Part shown: piece by piece, positions 40,263-48,397 of the stretch
How positions within the stretch are numbered: the first letter of the stretch is position 1
Layout of the letters: every line of letters starts with the position of its first letter
From: Atlantibacter subterraneus
GTDB taxonomy: Bacteria > Pseudomonadota > Gammaproteobacteria > Enterobacterales > Enterobacteriaceae
NCBI RefSeq assembly: GCF_007570865.1
Contig: NZ_VLPS01000002.1
Location: forward strand, 1 to 64,000
DNA length: 64,000 nt
Reading direction: 5' to 3'
Made by a program: the position numbers and the translations under genes
Notes under the pieces: generated by a model
The model's input: the letters and a program-made list of their open reading frames with translations, nothing else
The model's database searches: none
What the model was told of the DNA's origin: nothing

Positions 40263-41132
40263 ATGAAAGCAATGATTTTTAATGAAAGTGTTATCAATGG
40301 TATTCCTTCTTTAAAAAATGATTCCGTATCCATAATTTTAGGATACAAAACAATACCTTTCAATGATAAAAGTTCTGATGCAGCTTGTATTGCCCGTATA
40401 GTCGAAATATTTACTTTAGGTAAATTACGGGTTCAAGGGGCCAGGTTAACATCACTGACGGGGTTAACAATTCCTGATACAGAAGCTGATACGGAAGAAA
40501 TTAACCTTCTTCTCATGCGCTGTGAAAAAGTTTGCCGCACTGAAGAAAATGAATTTGCTGTCCGTAATGATGCCGTTGCTATAGCTAAAGCAGCAATGAA
40601 CAGTATTTCTGGTGTCAGCAAAAGTATTTCGGAGGTCAGGGACCGAAAGTTCAGGGGTGCTGACCGAGCAGAAGCTGAATACCGATATCAGACTGCGCTA
40701 TCCCGACTCAATCACCAGAAAGAACGTCTGGCATATTTTAAATGTTTGCCGGGTCTGCTCATTCATGAGGCGGAGTTCATCGGGAAAGGAATCAATCTTC
40801 CACTGCTTCACTCATTCCACAGTTCCGTGCGCATACCGGTCGAGCCAAAATCTTTACTGGAAAATTTAGATATTTCAAGAGCTGTCCAGTTTATTACAGT
40901 TGAGCTTGATAATCTGGTATCTGCTGTAAACAGCATAATTAAATTATGTTCACCCCCCACTGATCGATATGAGTTAAATAACGGTGGGCTTATTCGCGCT
41001 GAAGCTTACAGAGAGTATTTTAGCGCGGACAATAATCTGCTGCGGGCAATTATAAGTGGGGACGAGTATGTTTCTTCCGTGCTTGACTGTAAGAAAAATT
41101 ACGAACAGAAAAAGAAGTTTTTTTCCATTTAG
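40263..41132 (+). CDS. Unknown satellite protein, candidate scaffold or size-determination factor
   Basis: The 289-aa protein is not recognised by motif. A central charged helical stretch (about residues 115-165, EVRDRKFRGADRAEAEYRYQ and the following LSRLNHQKERL) suggests a coiled coil. The gene is 18 bp upstream of a P2-family capsid gene and ends with a lysine-rich tail. In P2 the scaffold/protease gene precedes the capsid gene, and in P4 capsid size is set by Sid. By position this could be a scaffold, an inhibitor or a size-determining factor, but that is inference. GGAG precedes the ATG. Confidence 0.6.
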   Translation: MKAMIFNESVINGIPSLKNDSVSIILGYKTIPFNDKSSDAACIARIVEIFTLGKLRVQGARLTSLTGLTIPDTEADTEEINLLLMRCEKVCRTEENEFAVRNDAVAIAKAAMNSISGVSKSISEVRDRKFRGADRAEAEYRYQTALSRLNHQKERLAYFKCLPGLLIHEAEFIGKGINLPLLHSFHSSVRIPVEPKSLLENLDISRAVQFITVELDNLVSAVNSIIKLCSPPTDRYELNNGGLIRAEAYREYFSADNNLLRAIISGDEYVSSVLDCKKNYEQKKKFFSI

Positions 41133-41149
41133 TTAAATAAGGTTGATTT

Positions 41150-42154
41150 ATGTTTGCGTTCAGAAAAGAAGCGCCGGATGCCGCACGCCGTTATCATGAA
41201 AAATTTACTTCGCAGGATAAAAATATATGTCTTGTCGGAAGCCGTTTTTCTGTAAAAGGAAAAAAAGAAAATATTGTTCGTGCTTCCATTCTTGAGTCTG
41301 GCTGGATGATGGCAAATATTACCCTGCGTGATGTTAATGACATAGAAGGTAACGCTATAAACATTGGTGCAAGTGAACTGCATACCGGGCGCGTGGCTGA
41401 TGGGCGATTTTCTAAAAAAGTAGCAATTAACGGAACTGAATTCTGGCTCTCTGAAACGGATACCTGCGCCACGATCAGTTACGCCGAAATGTCTGATATT
41501 TATCACTTAGGCAATGCCGGTAATTTTGATGACACTATGGACCATTTCTTCAGCCAGGCCTGTTCGCTGGATATGCTGCGTGTCGGTTTTAATGGCACAT
41601 CCATTGCTGATACAACCAGCCCTGAGATCAATAAAAAAGGGGAGGATGTGAATATTGGCTGGCATGCACTGGCAAAAGAATATCAGGGAGGGAAACAGAT
41701 CCTGTCAGAGCCTGTTACGCTTGGCGAAACCGGAAACTGGAAAAATATTGATTTACTGGCCAACCATCTCATCACAAATGTTATTGCTGAGCCGTTCCGG
41801 GAAGATCCGCGTTTGGTGGTATTAATCGGCGCTGAATTGGCTGCGCAACAACGCCTGCGCCTGTTTAATGCTGCTGATCGGCCAGCAAATGTCAGCGCTG
41901 CGCAGATGGCCACAAGTTCTGTGGCCGGGCGCTTCGCCTTTATTCCCCCTTTTATGCCAGGCAAACGGCTTGCTGTGACCACGCTGAGCAATCTTCATAT
42001 TTATACGCAGGCAAATACGCGTTATTTCCGCGCAGAGTTTGACGAAGATAAGTGTGAATACGTCCGTTCTTATCTGCGTAATGAGGGATACGCCTTGGGC
42101 GATGCGGAACTTTACGCCGCTGTTGATGAGCATTCGATTGAGCTGGTTGATTAA
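41150..42154 (+). CDS. P2-family major capsid protein (gpN-like)
   Basis: The 334-aa protein resembles P2 gpN in its C-terminal two-thirds. EPFREDPRLVVLIGAELAAQQ aligns with the gpN EPWYQEDPDLVVIVGRQLL region, LSNLHIYTQANTRYF with the LSIYYMDDSHRR strand, and LYAAVDEHSIELVD with the conserved C-terminus. The first 120 residues are divergent and shorter than the cleavable gpN N-arm. It would form an HK97-fold shell. Canonical P4 has no capsid gene and uses the helper's, so this is unusual. A 8-bp-stem hairpin follows the stop codon. Confidence 0.75.
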   Translation: MFAFRKEAPDAARRYHEKFTSQDKNICLVGSRFSVKGKKENIVRASILESGWMMANITLRDVNDIEGNAINIGASELHTGRVADGRFSKKVAINGTEFWLSETDTCATISYAEMSDIYHLGNAGNFDDTMDHFFSQACSLDMLRVGFNGTSIADTTSPEINKKGEDVNIGWHALAKEYQGGKQILSEPVTLGETGNWKNIDLLANHLITNVIAEPFREDPRLVVLIGAELAAQQRLRLFNAADRPANVSAAQMATSSVAGRFAFIPPFMPGKRLAVTTLSNLHIYTQANTRYFRAEFDEDKCEYVRSYLRNEGYALGDAELYAAVDEHSIELVD

Positions 42155-42170
42155 ATCCGCGCAAACAAAA

Positions 42171-42191
42171 AGACCCGCATTAAGCGGGTCT
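42171..42191 (+). terminator. Hairpin after the capsid gene
   Basis: AGACCCGC-ATTAA-GCGGGTCT forms an 8-bp stem 17 bp after the stop. It has only a weak T-rich tail, so it may be a terminator or an RNA-processing signal. Confidence 0.5.
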
Positions 42192-42241
42192 GGTTGGCAA
42201 ATACAGAACATTAATTAGTTAAACTTCAGTGAGTTTTAAGA

Positions 42242-42832
42242 ATGGCAGCTTTATTGTTTTTACTCAATCAGCAAAATTCGGTTATAAATTTCTTGCGCCG
42301 TAACATTTCTGCGGGCTATAGTTTCCCCGTTGCCGCAAAATCGGCAACCGGGCGTAGGAACCCGGGTAATCTGAAGGCGACACAACACGCGCCTAGCGTG
42401 TTTTTTTATGTCGCAGTTCTGGCACACCTGTATTTAATGGTGTGGTGTTTTCTGGCGTTCTTTCGCCTTACACGCCACATCCTCAGAATTATGGTGGTCC
42501 GGGCGGGGCAGCTTTCGGGCTGGCCGGTATCCTTCAGAGCCGGTATTCCTACCCCCGTCCGGGCTACCACCCATGAGCGTAGGAACTCCGGTGGTGGCGT
42601 TAACCGCTATCTGAAGGAGGTTGCCGCTATGGCCACTGCCCCTGTATTTGCTCATCCTCAGTTTACTTATCTCTTTCTTGCCCTGCGTCGCGCTGACTGT
42701 ACCGCGCGTCCCTGTCCCGTGCGTGTTACTGCGACCAGCGAGCGTGACGCCCGTCAGCGGCTGTCAGCGGATTTTATTGTCTGCTTTGCCGGACGCCTGC
42801 CCGTCAGAAACAGCCGCGAGGTGAAAGCATGA
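42242..42832 (+). CDS. Ash-type protein reading through into Icd-like domain
   Basis: The 196-aa frame contains segments typical of P4 Ash proteins: AAKSATGRRNPGN, ATQHAPSVFFYVAVLAHL and SFRAGIPTPVRATTHERRNSGGGVN. It ends with the Icd-like domain described separately. The reading frame overlaps the immunity RNA locus. In P4 this region is transcribed as the leader of the alpha operon and is largely controlled by RNA, so how much of this frame is translated is uncertain. The start at 42242 is a guess. Confidence 0.5.
   Translation: MAALLFLLNQQNSVINFLRRNISAGYSFPVAAKSATGRRNPGNLKATQHAPSVFFYVAVLAHLYLMVWCFLAFFRLTRHILRIMVVRAGQLSGWPVSFRAGIPTPVRATTHERRNSGGGVNRYLKEVAAMATAPVFAHPQFTYLFLALRRADCTARPCPVRVTATSERDARQRLSADFIVCFAGRLPVRNSREVKA
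42329..42407 (+). ncRNA. C4/CI-type antisense immunity RNA
   Basis: A stem GTTGCCG-CAAAAT-CGGCAAC (42329-42348) is followed by a CCGGG...CCCGGG element. A terminator-like hairpin ACACGC-GCCTA-GCGTGT (42385-42401) with a T-run to 42407 closes it. This is the layout of the short C4/CI RNAs of P1 and P4. Bases 42349-42361 are complementary at 11 of 13 positions to 42545-42557 in the downstream leader, as expected for P4 seqB pairing with seqC to cause premature termination of the alpha operon. Processing ends are not known. Confidence 0.6.
42629..42832 (+). CDS. Icd-like host cell-division inhibitor domain protein
   Basis: An internal start at 42629 has an excellent ribosome site (GAAGGAGG, 42613-42620). 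It yields 67 aa beginning MATAPVFAHPQFTYLFLALRRAD and ending near CFAGRLPV, the pattern annotated as host cell division inhibitor Icd-like in P1/P4-type elements. In P1 the icd product blocks host cell division, and the analogous P4 kil gene is kept off by the immunity RNA. The gene is in frame with the upstream Ash-like frame, so either may be the true product. The next gene overlaps its stop by 4 bp. Confidence 0.7.
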   Translation: MATAPVFAHPQFTYLFLALRRADCTARPCPVRVTATSERDARQRLSADFIVCFAGRLPVRNSREVKA

Positions 42833-43065
42833 AAAATACCGGTGCAATTCAACCCGCCTGCACACTGTCTGTTAAAGGAGAGGAGCGCCTGCTGAGAGCC
42901 ACGCTTGCCAGCGAGTTTCTTGCCGGGGTGTTATCCGTCTGCGGCAGTTACGGGCATAAAACCATTCCCGCTGAGGGCGCTGCGGCCATCCTTGCCTGTC
43001 TGGCCGAGCAGCTTGACGGCGTTGTGCGGGAAACCAGCACCATAAAAGGGAATGACCATGATTAA
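42829..43065 (+). CDS. Small protein of the P4 alpha operon
   Basis: This 78-aa protein starts MKNTGAIQPACTLSVKGEERLL and is translationally coupled to the preceding gene (ATGA overlap). It is helical, with no recognised domain. Short genes of this size precede the alpha gene in P4-like satellites. Its 3' end overlaps the next gene's ribosome site. Confidence 0.7.
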   Translation: MKNTGAIQPACTLSVKGEERLLRATLASEFLAGVLSVCGSYGHKTIPAEGAAAILACLAEQLDGVVRETSTIKGNDHD

Positions 43066-43468
43066 TAATGACATTGTGCTTTCCCCGGCATTCCGTGCCG
43101 CCCTGCTGCGTCGGTATATAGCTGACGCATTCATTACCATGATGACACGTATTAACGGTGAGCCGGTCTATGCCGAAGATGGCGAGCGCGTACTGCTGAC
43201 GCCAGAAAAGATGGCCCTGAACATTCTTTTCCATATTGAAGCCCCGTGGATGGATGAATTCGGGATGGAGGACGGCAGCCGTCTTGCTGCTGAAGCGCTC
43301 GAAAGAATGCTTACGCTGGGCTTTATGGGAGAAGCGCTGCGCCTGTCCGTGGCGGGCGTGACTGAAATGCGTGAAGTCTACCGGGATATCATTTTCGGTG
43401 CCCCGGATGGCGAACTGCCCGCTGGCTTTGAATTTGTACATGGCGCAACAGGGGAGGTATACCGGTGA
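43058..43468 (+). CDS. Conserved P4-like satellite protein upstream of the primase
   Basis: The ATG at 43058, preceded by AAGGGA, gives 136 aa. An alternative ATG two codons earlier is closer to the ribosome site than usual. The helical protein contains RYIADAFITMMTRINGEPVY and EAPWMDEFGMEDGSRLAAEALE. I recognise it only as a type found directly upstream of alpha in P4-like elements; no function is assigned. It overlaps the primase gene by 4 bp. Confidence 0.68.
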   Translation: MINNDIVLSPAFRAALLRRYIADAFITMMTRINGEPVYAEDGERVLLTPEKMALNILFHIEAPWMDEFGMEDGSRLAAEALERMLTLGFMGEALRLSVAGVTEMREVYRDIIFGAPDGELPAGFEFVHGATGEVYR

Positions 43469-46152
43469 AACAACAATCAGTCACAGCGGTAACGACTGCT
43501 GCCCGTGGCCGCTGGCCGCACATCCTTTCCGCGCTGGGTATCGACGTTCCTGCCGGACGCCGCCACGGCGCATGCCCAAAATGTGGGGGAACAGATCGCT
43601 TCCGCCTGGATGATAAGGAAGGGCGGGGGACATGGTTCTGCAACCAGTGCGGAAATGGCGACGGGCTTGATTTGATCCGCCTGGTGACAGGCAGGAATGT
43701 ACGTGAGGTGTCGGATATGGTTGCCGGAACGCTGGCGATGCCTGAAGTGGCGGGGAAGCCCCTGCTGCCTGCCAGGAATGAAGCTGCACGTAAGCAAAAC
43801 GGCAGTGCGCGGTTTTATCAGCTGATGAAACATGCCGTAACCGGCGAAAGCCCTTACCTCACCGGGCGTGGACTGTTCGGCCAGGCCTGTAACCTGCTGG
43901 GGCATCCCGTAACCGTGGCCGGCGCCACCTTTCCGGCTGGCTCACTGCTGTTTGCACTCAGGGATATGGACGGCAACATCACGGGCGGTCAGCTTATCTG
44001 CCCTGAAGGGCATAAAAGCCTGCTTCCGGGAAGCCTGCTGGCCGGGGCGTTTATCTCGCCGGTGGAAATACCCGCAGAGGTGCCGGAACAGGTAACCATC
44101 ACGGAAGGGCTTGCCACGGCGCTGACGGTCTCCCTGCTTGTACCCGGCTGGGTGATTGCTGCCGTAGCCGCCACCAATCTGCCCAGGGTGGCAGAAAAAA
44201 TCAGACAGAAATGGCCGGACACCCGGATCGTCATTGCGGGGGATAACGATCTGCTGGACGGGAAAGAAAATACCGGGCGTATCTGGGCAGAAAAAGCGGC
44301 AAACGCAGTGAACGGCTGGGTGTCGCTGCCCCCGACACGGCACAAGGCCGACTGGGATGACTTCCGTCAGGAGGCTGGTCAGGAGCGTGCGCGGGAGGCT
44401 TTCAGGGAAGAAATGACCCAGCACGGAAAAGGCCTGACGCGCCTGCCGGAAGGGTTCCGGCTGACCAGGGAATATCTCTGGTATGACAAACTGGTGAATA
44501 AGTCGGATGGCGATACGGAGATCCGTAATATCAAAATTTGCAGCCCGATCAGGGTGACGGCCATTACCAGTGACGCGGACGGCAGTAACTACGGGCGGTT
44601 GCTTGAATGGGACGATACCAACGGCAACAACCGGAAATGGGCCATGCCGATGGAAATGCTGGGCGGCAGTGGCGAGGAGCTGCGTCGCGTACTGCTGGTG
44701 AACGGGCTTTCCTATATTAACGTTAACGGCGCGGCACGCGCTCACCTGATGGAATACATCTCACTGTGCAAGCCTGAGAACAAGGTGACGTGCGTGAACA
44801 GAACCGGCTGGCATGGCGGGGTCTATGTTCTTCAGGACGAGGTGATAGGCCGCGACGCGCGTTCTGTCATTCTCCAGACGTCCAGCGTACAGGGACGGGA
44901 TTTCCGGGTTAACGGCACGTCAGAGGAATGGCGCGAGCATATCGCGCGCTTCTGCACGGGAAATGCCCGGCTGGCATTCAGCGTGAGTCTGGCATTTGCG
45001 GCTCCGTTACTGCAACTGGTGGGGATGGGAGGAGGCGGGTATCACCTGAAAGGCGAATCCACGGACGGTAAAACCACCACCATGAAAGTGGCCGCGTCGG
45101 TCTGTGGCGGCACGGATTTCTGGCATACGTGGCGTGCCACAGGTAACGCGCTGGAGGGAACCGCAAGCCGCCGCAATGATGCCACCCTGATGCTGGATGA
45201 AATCCGGGAGGTTGACGGACGCGAGGCCGGTAATATTGCCTATATGCTCGCCAACGGGCAGGGCAAGGCGAGGGCCAGAACGGATGGTTCGGTCAGGGAA
45301 ACCAACCGCTGGAACCTGCTTTTCCTTTCCACCGGTGAGCTGTCACTGGTTGAGCATGCAGCCAGCGCCGGAGAGCGCACCTATGCAGGTGTGGAAGTGA
45401 GGATGATCCAGATCCCCAGCGACTCCGGCAGATATGGCGTGTTTGAGGATCTGCATGGCTTCAGCGGCGGTAAGGCACTGTCTGAGCACCTTGAGCAGGC
45501 TGTTTCGCAGTACCACGGTGCGCCGTTCCGTGACTGGTTGCGGCATATCACGGCATCACTGCCGGATGTTACCAGCCAGGCCAAAGCGATGCTGAAGGAG
45601 TTCACGCGCAGGCTGACGCCTGAGAATGCCGGTAATCAGGTGGGGCGGGCGGTGACGCGATTTGCACTGGTGGCAATGGCCGGGGAGCTGGCCACGCGGG
45701 CAGGTATAACCGGCTGGCCGGAAGGTGAGGCTTACACGGCGGCTGAACGCTGTCTTGCGGCATGGATGGCTGACCGTGGCCACTCAGCGAACCAGGAAGA
45801 TCGCGCCGCGATGGAGCAGGTCAGGGATTTTATCACGCGTAACCAGTACAGCCGTTTTGCTGACTGGCACGACGAAAAAAACCGTCCTGTGGCCATGATG
45901 GGCTTTCGTAAAGTGGACAAGGGAAACACAGGCACAGAGGCGGTGACAACGTTTTATATCCTGCCGTCAGGGTGGAAAGAAATCTGTAAGGGTTTCGATG
46001 CCCGTAAGGTGGCGAGACTGTGCGTCAGCGCCGGATGGCTGGACGCCGGTAAGGACGGGCGAACCCAGATAAGTATGCGCCTGCCAGAAATAGGCCTTAA
46101 GCGGGTATACCAGTTCAACACTAACGTGCTTGGAGAGCCGGAAGAGGACTAA
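43465..46152 (+). CDS. P4 alpha-type primase-helicase (Toprim and DUF927)
   Basis: The 895-aa replication protein has three parts. An N-terminal zinc-binding primase finger spans about residues 32-72 (CPKCGGTDRFRLDDKEGRG followed by CNQCGNGDGLDLI). A Toprim domain spans about 185-290 (ITEGLATALTVSLL, IVIAGDNDLLDG). A C-terminal DUF927/RecA-like helicase starts near residue 420 and has the Walker A-like KGESTDGKTTTMKV. Unlike P4 alpha itself, the helicase is of the DUF927 type. It should prime, unwind and recognise the origin. GC content is much higher than in the cargo genes. Iterons begin 27 bp after the stop. Confidence 0.88.
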   Translation: MKQQSVTAVTTAARGRWPHILSALGIDVPAGRRHGACPKCGGTDRFRLDDKEGRGTWFCNQCGNGDGLDLIRLVTGRNVREVSDMVAGTLAMPEVAGKPLLPARNEAARKQNGSARFYQLMKHAVTGESPYLTGRGLFGQACNLLGHPVTVAGATFPAGSLLFALRDMDGNITGGQLICPEGHKSLLPGSLLAGAFISPVEIPAEVPEQVTITEGLATALTVSLLVPGWVIAAVAATNLPRVAEKIRQKWPDTRIVIAGDNDLLDGKENTGRIWAEKAANAVNGWVSLPPTRHKADWDDFRQEAGQERAREAFREEMTQHGKGLTRLPEGFRLTREYLWYDKLVNKSDGDTEIRNIKICSPIRVTAITSDADGSNYGRLLEWDDTNGNNRKWAMPMEMLGGSGEELRRVLLVNGLSYINVNGAARAHLMEYISLCKPENKVTCVNRTGWHGGVYVLQDEVIGRDARSVILQTSSVQGRDFRVNGTSEEWREHIARFCTGNARLAFSVSLAFAAPLLQLVGMGGGGYHLKGESTDGKTTTMKVAASVCGGTDFWHTWRATGNALEGTASRRNDATLMLDEIREVDGREAGNIAYMLANGQGKARARTDGSVRETNRWNLLFLSTGELSLVEHAASAGERTYAGVEVRMIQIPSDSGRYGVFEDLHGFSGGKALSEHLEQAVSQYHGAPFRDWLRHITASLPDVTSQAKAMLKEFTRRLTPENAGNQVGRAVTRFALVAMAGELATRAGITGWPEGEAYTAAERCLAAWMADRGHSANQEDRAAMEQVRDFITRNQYSRFADWHDEKNRPVAMMGFRKVDKGNTGTEAVTTFYILPSGWKEICKGFDARKVARLCVSAGWLDAGKDGRTQISMRLPEIGLKRVYQFNTNVLGEPEED

Positions 46153-46178
46153 TCTCGCGTGAGTCTTATTTTAATGAG

Positions 46179-46366
46179 GTAACACTGGTAACAGAGGTAA
46201 CACCCGTAACCGGTAAGGGGCGGGGGTGTTACCAGTGAAAATTAGCGAAAGGTAACACTGGTAACAAAATAAACGCTGTTACCACCTGTTACCTCGCGAT
46301 AAAACGCAGTGGTAACTAATTTTCTCTTTATAAATCAATGTGGTTACCAGTGTTGCCACTGTTACA
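46179..46366. repeat. Iteron cluster (GGTAACA), probable satellite replication origin
   Basis: About ten copies of GGTAACA or its complement TGTTACC, some with one change, lie in both orientations, including the doublet GGTAACACTGGTAACA twice (near 46179 and 46255). An AT-rich stretch (46318-46338) is embedded. In P4 the alpha protein binds repeated octamer iterons at ori and crr, so this is the likely ori or crr. It contains no gene. Confidence 0.75.
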
Positions 46367-46387
46367 CGTCAGGACAGAAAGCAGATA

Positions 46388-46413
46388 GCCTGCCAGCCTT
46401 TTTCCTGGCAGGC
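46388..46413. repeat. Inverted repeat between iterons and ogr-like gene
   Basis: GCCTGCCAG (46388-46396) and CTGGCAGGC (46405-46413) form a 9-bp stem with loop CCTTTTTC, just upstream of the Ogr-like gene. It could be a processing or attenuation hairpin. Confidence 0.55.
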
Positions 46414-46432
46414 CATGAATCAAGGAAACAGC

Positions 46433-46705
46433 ATGCGCATAATGAAAATGACCTGCCCGGCATGCCTTGCAGATGCAAAGATTCGAAAAACGAATCGTAA
46501 ACACCCGCAGCTGGCAGATGTTTACTGTAGTTGCTCAAACGTTGAATGCGGCCATACGTTTGTGATGAATGTCGCTTTTTCCCATACGATAAGCCCCAGT
46601 GCGCTGAAGGGGCAGGGAAGGGTGAAAGAACTGATTGATGCCCTGCCGGAACAGGACCGTGAGAGGGCGCTGGAAATACTGCTTGCGGCAAAAAACCGGC
46701 AGTAA
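46433..46705 (+). CDS. Ogr/Delta-family zinc-finger transcription activator
   Basis: The ATG at 46433, after AAGGA, gives 90 aa. Metal ligands are in MTCPACLADAKIRKTN and VYCSCSNVECGHTFV, the Cys4 finger of P2 Ogr and P4 Delta, followed by the typical SPSALKGQG. These proteins activate late promoters of P2-like helpers and satellites. The single-domain length is that of Ogr rather than the tandem P4 Delta. It would switch on late genes, possibly including the capsid gene in this element. Confidence 0.88.
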   Translation: MRIMKMTCPACLADAKIRKTNRKHPQLADVYCSCSNVECGHTFVMNVAFSHTISPSALKGQGRVKELIDALPEQDRERALEILLAAKNRQ

Positions 46706-47214
46706 TGCATCATGCCGGGGTGGCAAATGCCATGCCCGGACCTGCTTTAAATGCGCCAGCATCTTTCAGTTTTGATTGTATTTAATTGATTATCTTTCAA
46801 TAGCTTAATTTTTGAGTGTGGCGGGCCAGCTTCAGAAAACAGTGACGGAAAAATTTTTATTTATTTCTAATCAATGGCTTAAGTGTTTCAGCCTTTACAT
46901 GCCAGTCCCCGGAAACTGAAAAAAGCTGAAATTCCTTTCATACTTTTCAGTTCGCTTTCTACCCGGAAAGGCCAGTAGTGGCGCGGCCTGCAGGGATGAT
47001 TTGTAGAAAATCAAAACTGAAAAAATTCTCTGATATGAAAACGGCAGGCGGGTGCGGTGTAGTGCGATTTTGGTGAGAAGAAGATTTTTTTTGGCGTAAG
47101 TTAACAAACTTAGCTTACTGCAAAAGAACTACCTTTACGTAGATGGAGGAGGTGATTAGTATGTTCTCAACACACTAGCAATTGAGCTTATTAGAGAAAG
47201 AAAGGTAATTTATT
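46706..47214. other. Intergenic region before the cargo pair
   Basis: This 509-bp AT-rich region has no supported gene. Near its end, a very strong ribosome site (GGAGGAGG, 47145-47152) precedes a five-codon frame ATG-TTC-TCA-ACA-CAC-TAG (47161-47178), 37 bases before the cargo gene start. It could be a translated leader. Promoter sequence for the cargo pair must lie here. Confidence 0.5.
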
Positions 47215-48381
47215 ATGGATAACGGTTCTATTACTTTTTTTGATATTAACGCATTTGGTTTTTACCGATTAAAACATAAAGCTAAAGATCTTGATTACAA
47301 ATTCGGTTCTCTTGAGGAAGTTTTTGGCGAATTTGAAACTTGGTTACGAGGTAAAGCTATTGAAGAAACTATTCCGTGGGATGTTAATACCAACCCAATG
47401 CGATCTAAGACATATTGTCGTGGAGTTGCTATTGATCCTCAAACGAAGGATATCGTAGTGGTTTTGCTTCGAGCCGTTGGTGATGGTTCAGGTAATTTAC
47501 ATGGTGTTAGAATGGGTTCAGCAGTTGGCTCCGAGGAAAGTGATACAGTGAAAGCTGGAACGTCGGTGAGAGGAGGCAGGGTAATTTGGGGAGATCCATG
47601 TTATTACTGGATTATCCCAGAGCACAAAAAAATAGCTTCCATAATTTTTCCTCATTCTGGCGCTGACACTAATAGGTTTTGCCAATACGTAACTACATTT
47701 GTGAATAATCATTCGAATGTAGATGGAAGTAGAAAACAATCAACTACTAGCCATCAGCATAGCCGTGATCCAAACCGAATGGTTAATGTAGTCAAAACAA
47801 TGTTTGAGCATGGAGAAGGAAAGGATAAGTGTAATTGCTTATTTAAGTTTGATGTTGAACAGACAAAAATAAAAACTGCTGTTGACAACTTGGAAAATAT
47901 TATACCGAATATAACTCAAACTATAATTCGTGATATTGCGACTTCTCGTGTAGATGATGAGCGTAGCCCTTTTCTTCAGTTAGCAAGTGAATTTATGCCT
48001 TCTCTATTTGGAGAGGCGCCACCTTTACAATCCCCTAAACGTATCGAAGTACGCATTGATGGTGCTCCAACTCCTGAGGAAATCGCACAATTATTTGCAC
48101 AACGAACAGAGGATACTGACTGGGCTGATGTAGGCTTTAAAGTTAAGGATTCTGAAATTCCAATATGGCTTACTAAATATGTTGTGAAGTCTACATTACC
48201 GATCGATTCTGATGGGCTTTCACACTATTCTCCGGGAAAATTATTAGAAGAAATTAATAATATCAGAGAGGACATTCTCGAGTCCGTTATGGCTCAGGAG
48301 GATGCTATTGATGACGAAGCTCAATTAGATCCTGTTGTCGAAGATTCAAATGACCAACTCATTGCTAATGGTCAAGTTTAA
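47215..48381 (+). CDS. Unknown cytosolic cargo protein (gene A of two-gene unit)
   Basis: The 388-aa protein starts MDNGSITFFDINAFGFYRLK. No signal peptide or membrane segment is seen. The N-terminal half (about 1-170) has an alternating strand/helix pattern with GVAIDPQTKDIVVVLLRA and RGGRVIWGDPCYYWIIPEHKK. The C-terminal half is acidic, with PIDSDGLSHYSPGKLLEEIN and an acidic tail. I do not recognise a family. The gene is AT-rich compared with neighbours, ends 16 bp before a membrane-protein gene and sits at the far end of a satellite, where P4-like elements carry variable anti-phage cargo. A sensor/activator role is therefore a hypothesis. Confidence 0.7.
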   Translation: MDNGSITFFDINAFGFYRLKHKAKDLDYKFGSLEEVFGEFETWLRGKAIEETIPWDVNTNPMRSKTYCRGVAIDPQTKDIVVVLLRAVGDGSGNLHGVRMGSAVGSEESDTVKAGTSVRGGRVIWGDPCYYWIIPEHKKIASIIFPHSGADTNRFCQYVTTFVNNHSNVDGSRKQSTTSHQHSRDPNRMVNVVKTMFEHGEGKDKCNCLFKFDVEQTKIKTAVDNLENIIPNITQTIIRDIATSRVDDERSPFLQLASEFMPSLFGEAPPLQSPKRIEVRIDGAPTPEEIAQLFAQRTEDTDWADVGFKVKDSEIPIWLTKYVVKSTLPIDSDGLSHYSPGKLLEEINNIREDILESVMAQEDAIDDEAQLDPVVEDSNDQLIANGQV

Positions 48382-48397
48382 GTGATAGGTGAATAAT

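Noticed and set aside
43942..44745. 267-codon minus-strand frame opposite the primase gene
   Set aside because: Antisense to the Toprim region, with composition typical of complement-strand reading.
46179..46366. Possible CRISPR array
   Set aside because: Repeats are 7 bp, irregularly spaced and in both orientations; no CRISPR repeat-spacer pattern or cas gene exists anywhere in the window.
46895..47107. 70-codon minus-strand frame before the cargo pair
   Set aside because: AT-rich region, no ribosome site, and residue composition not protein-like.
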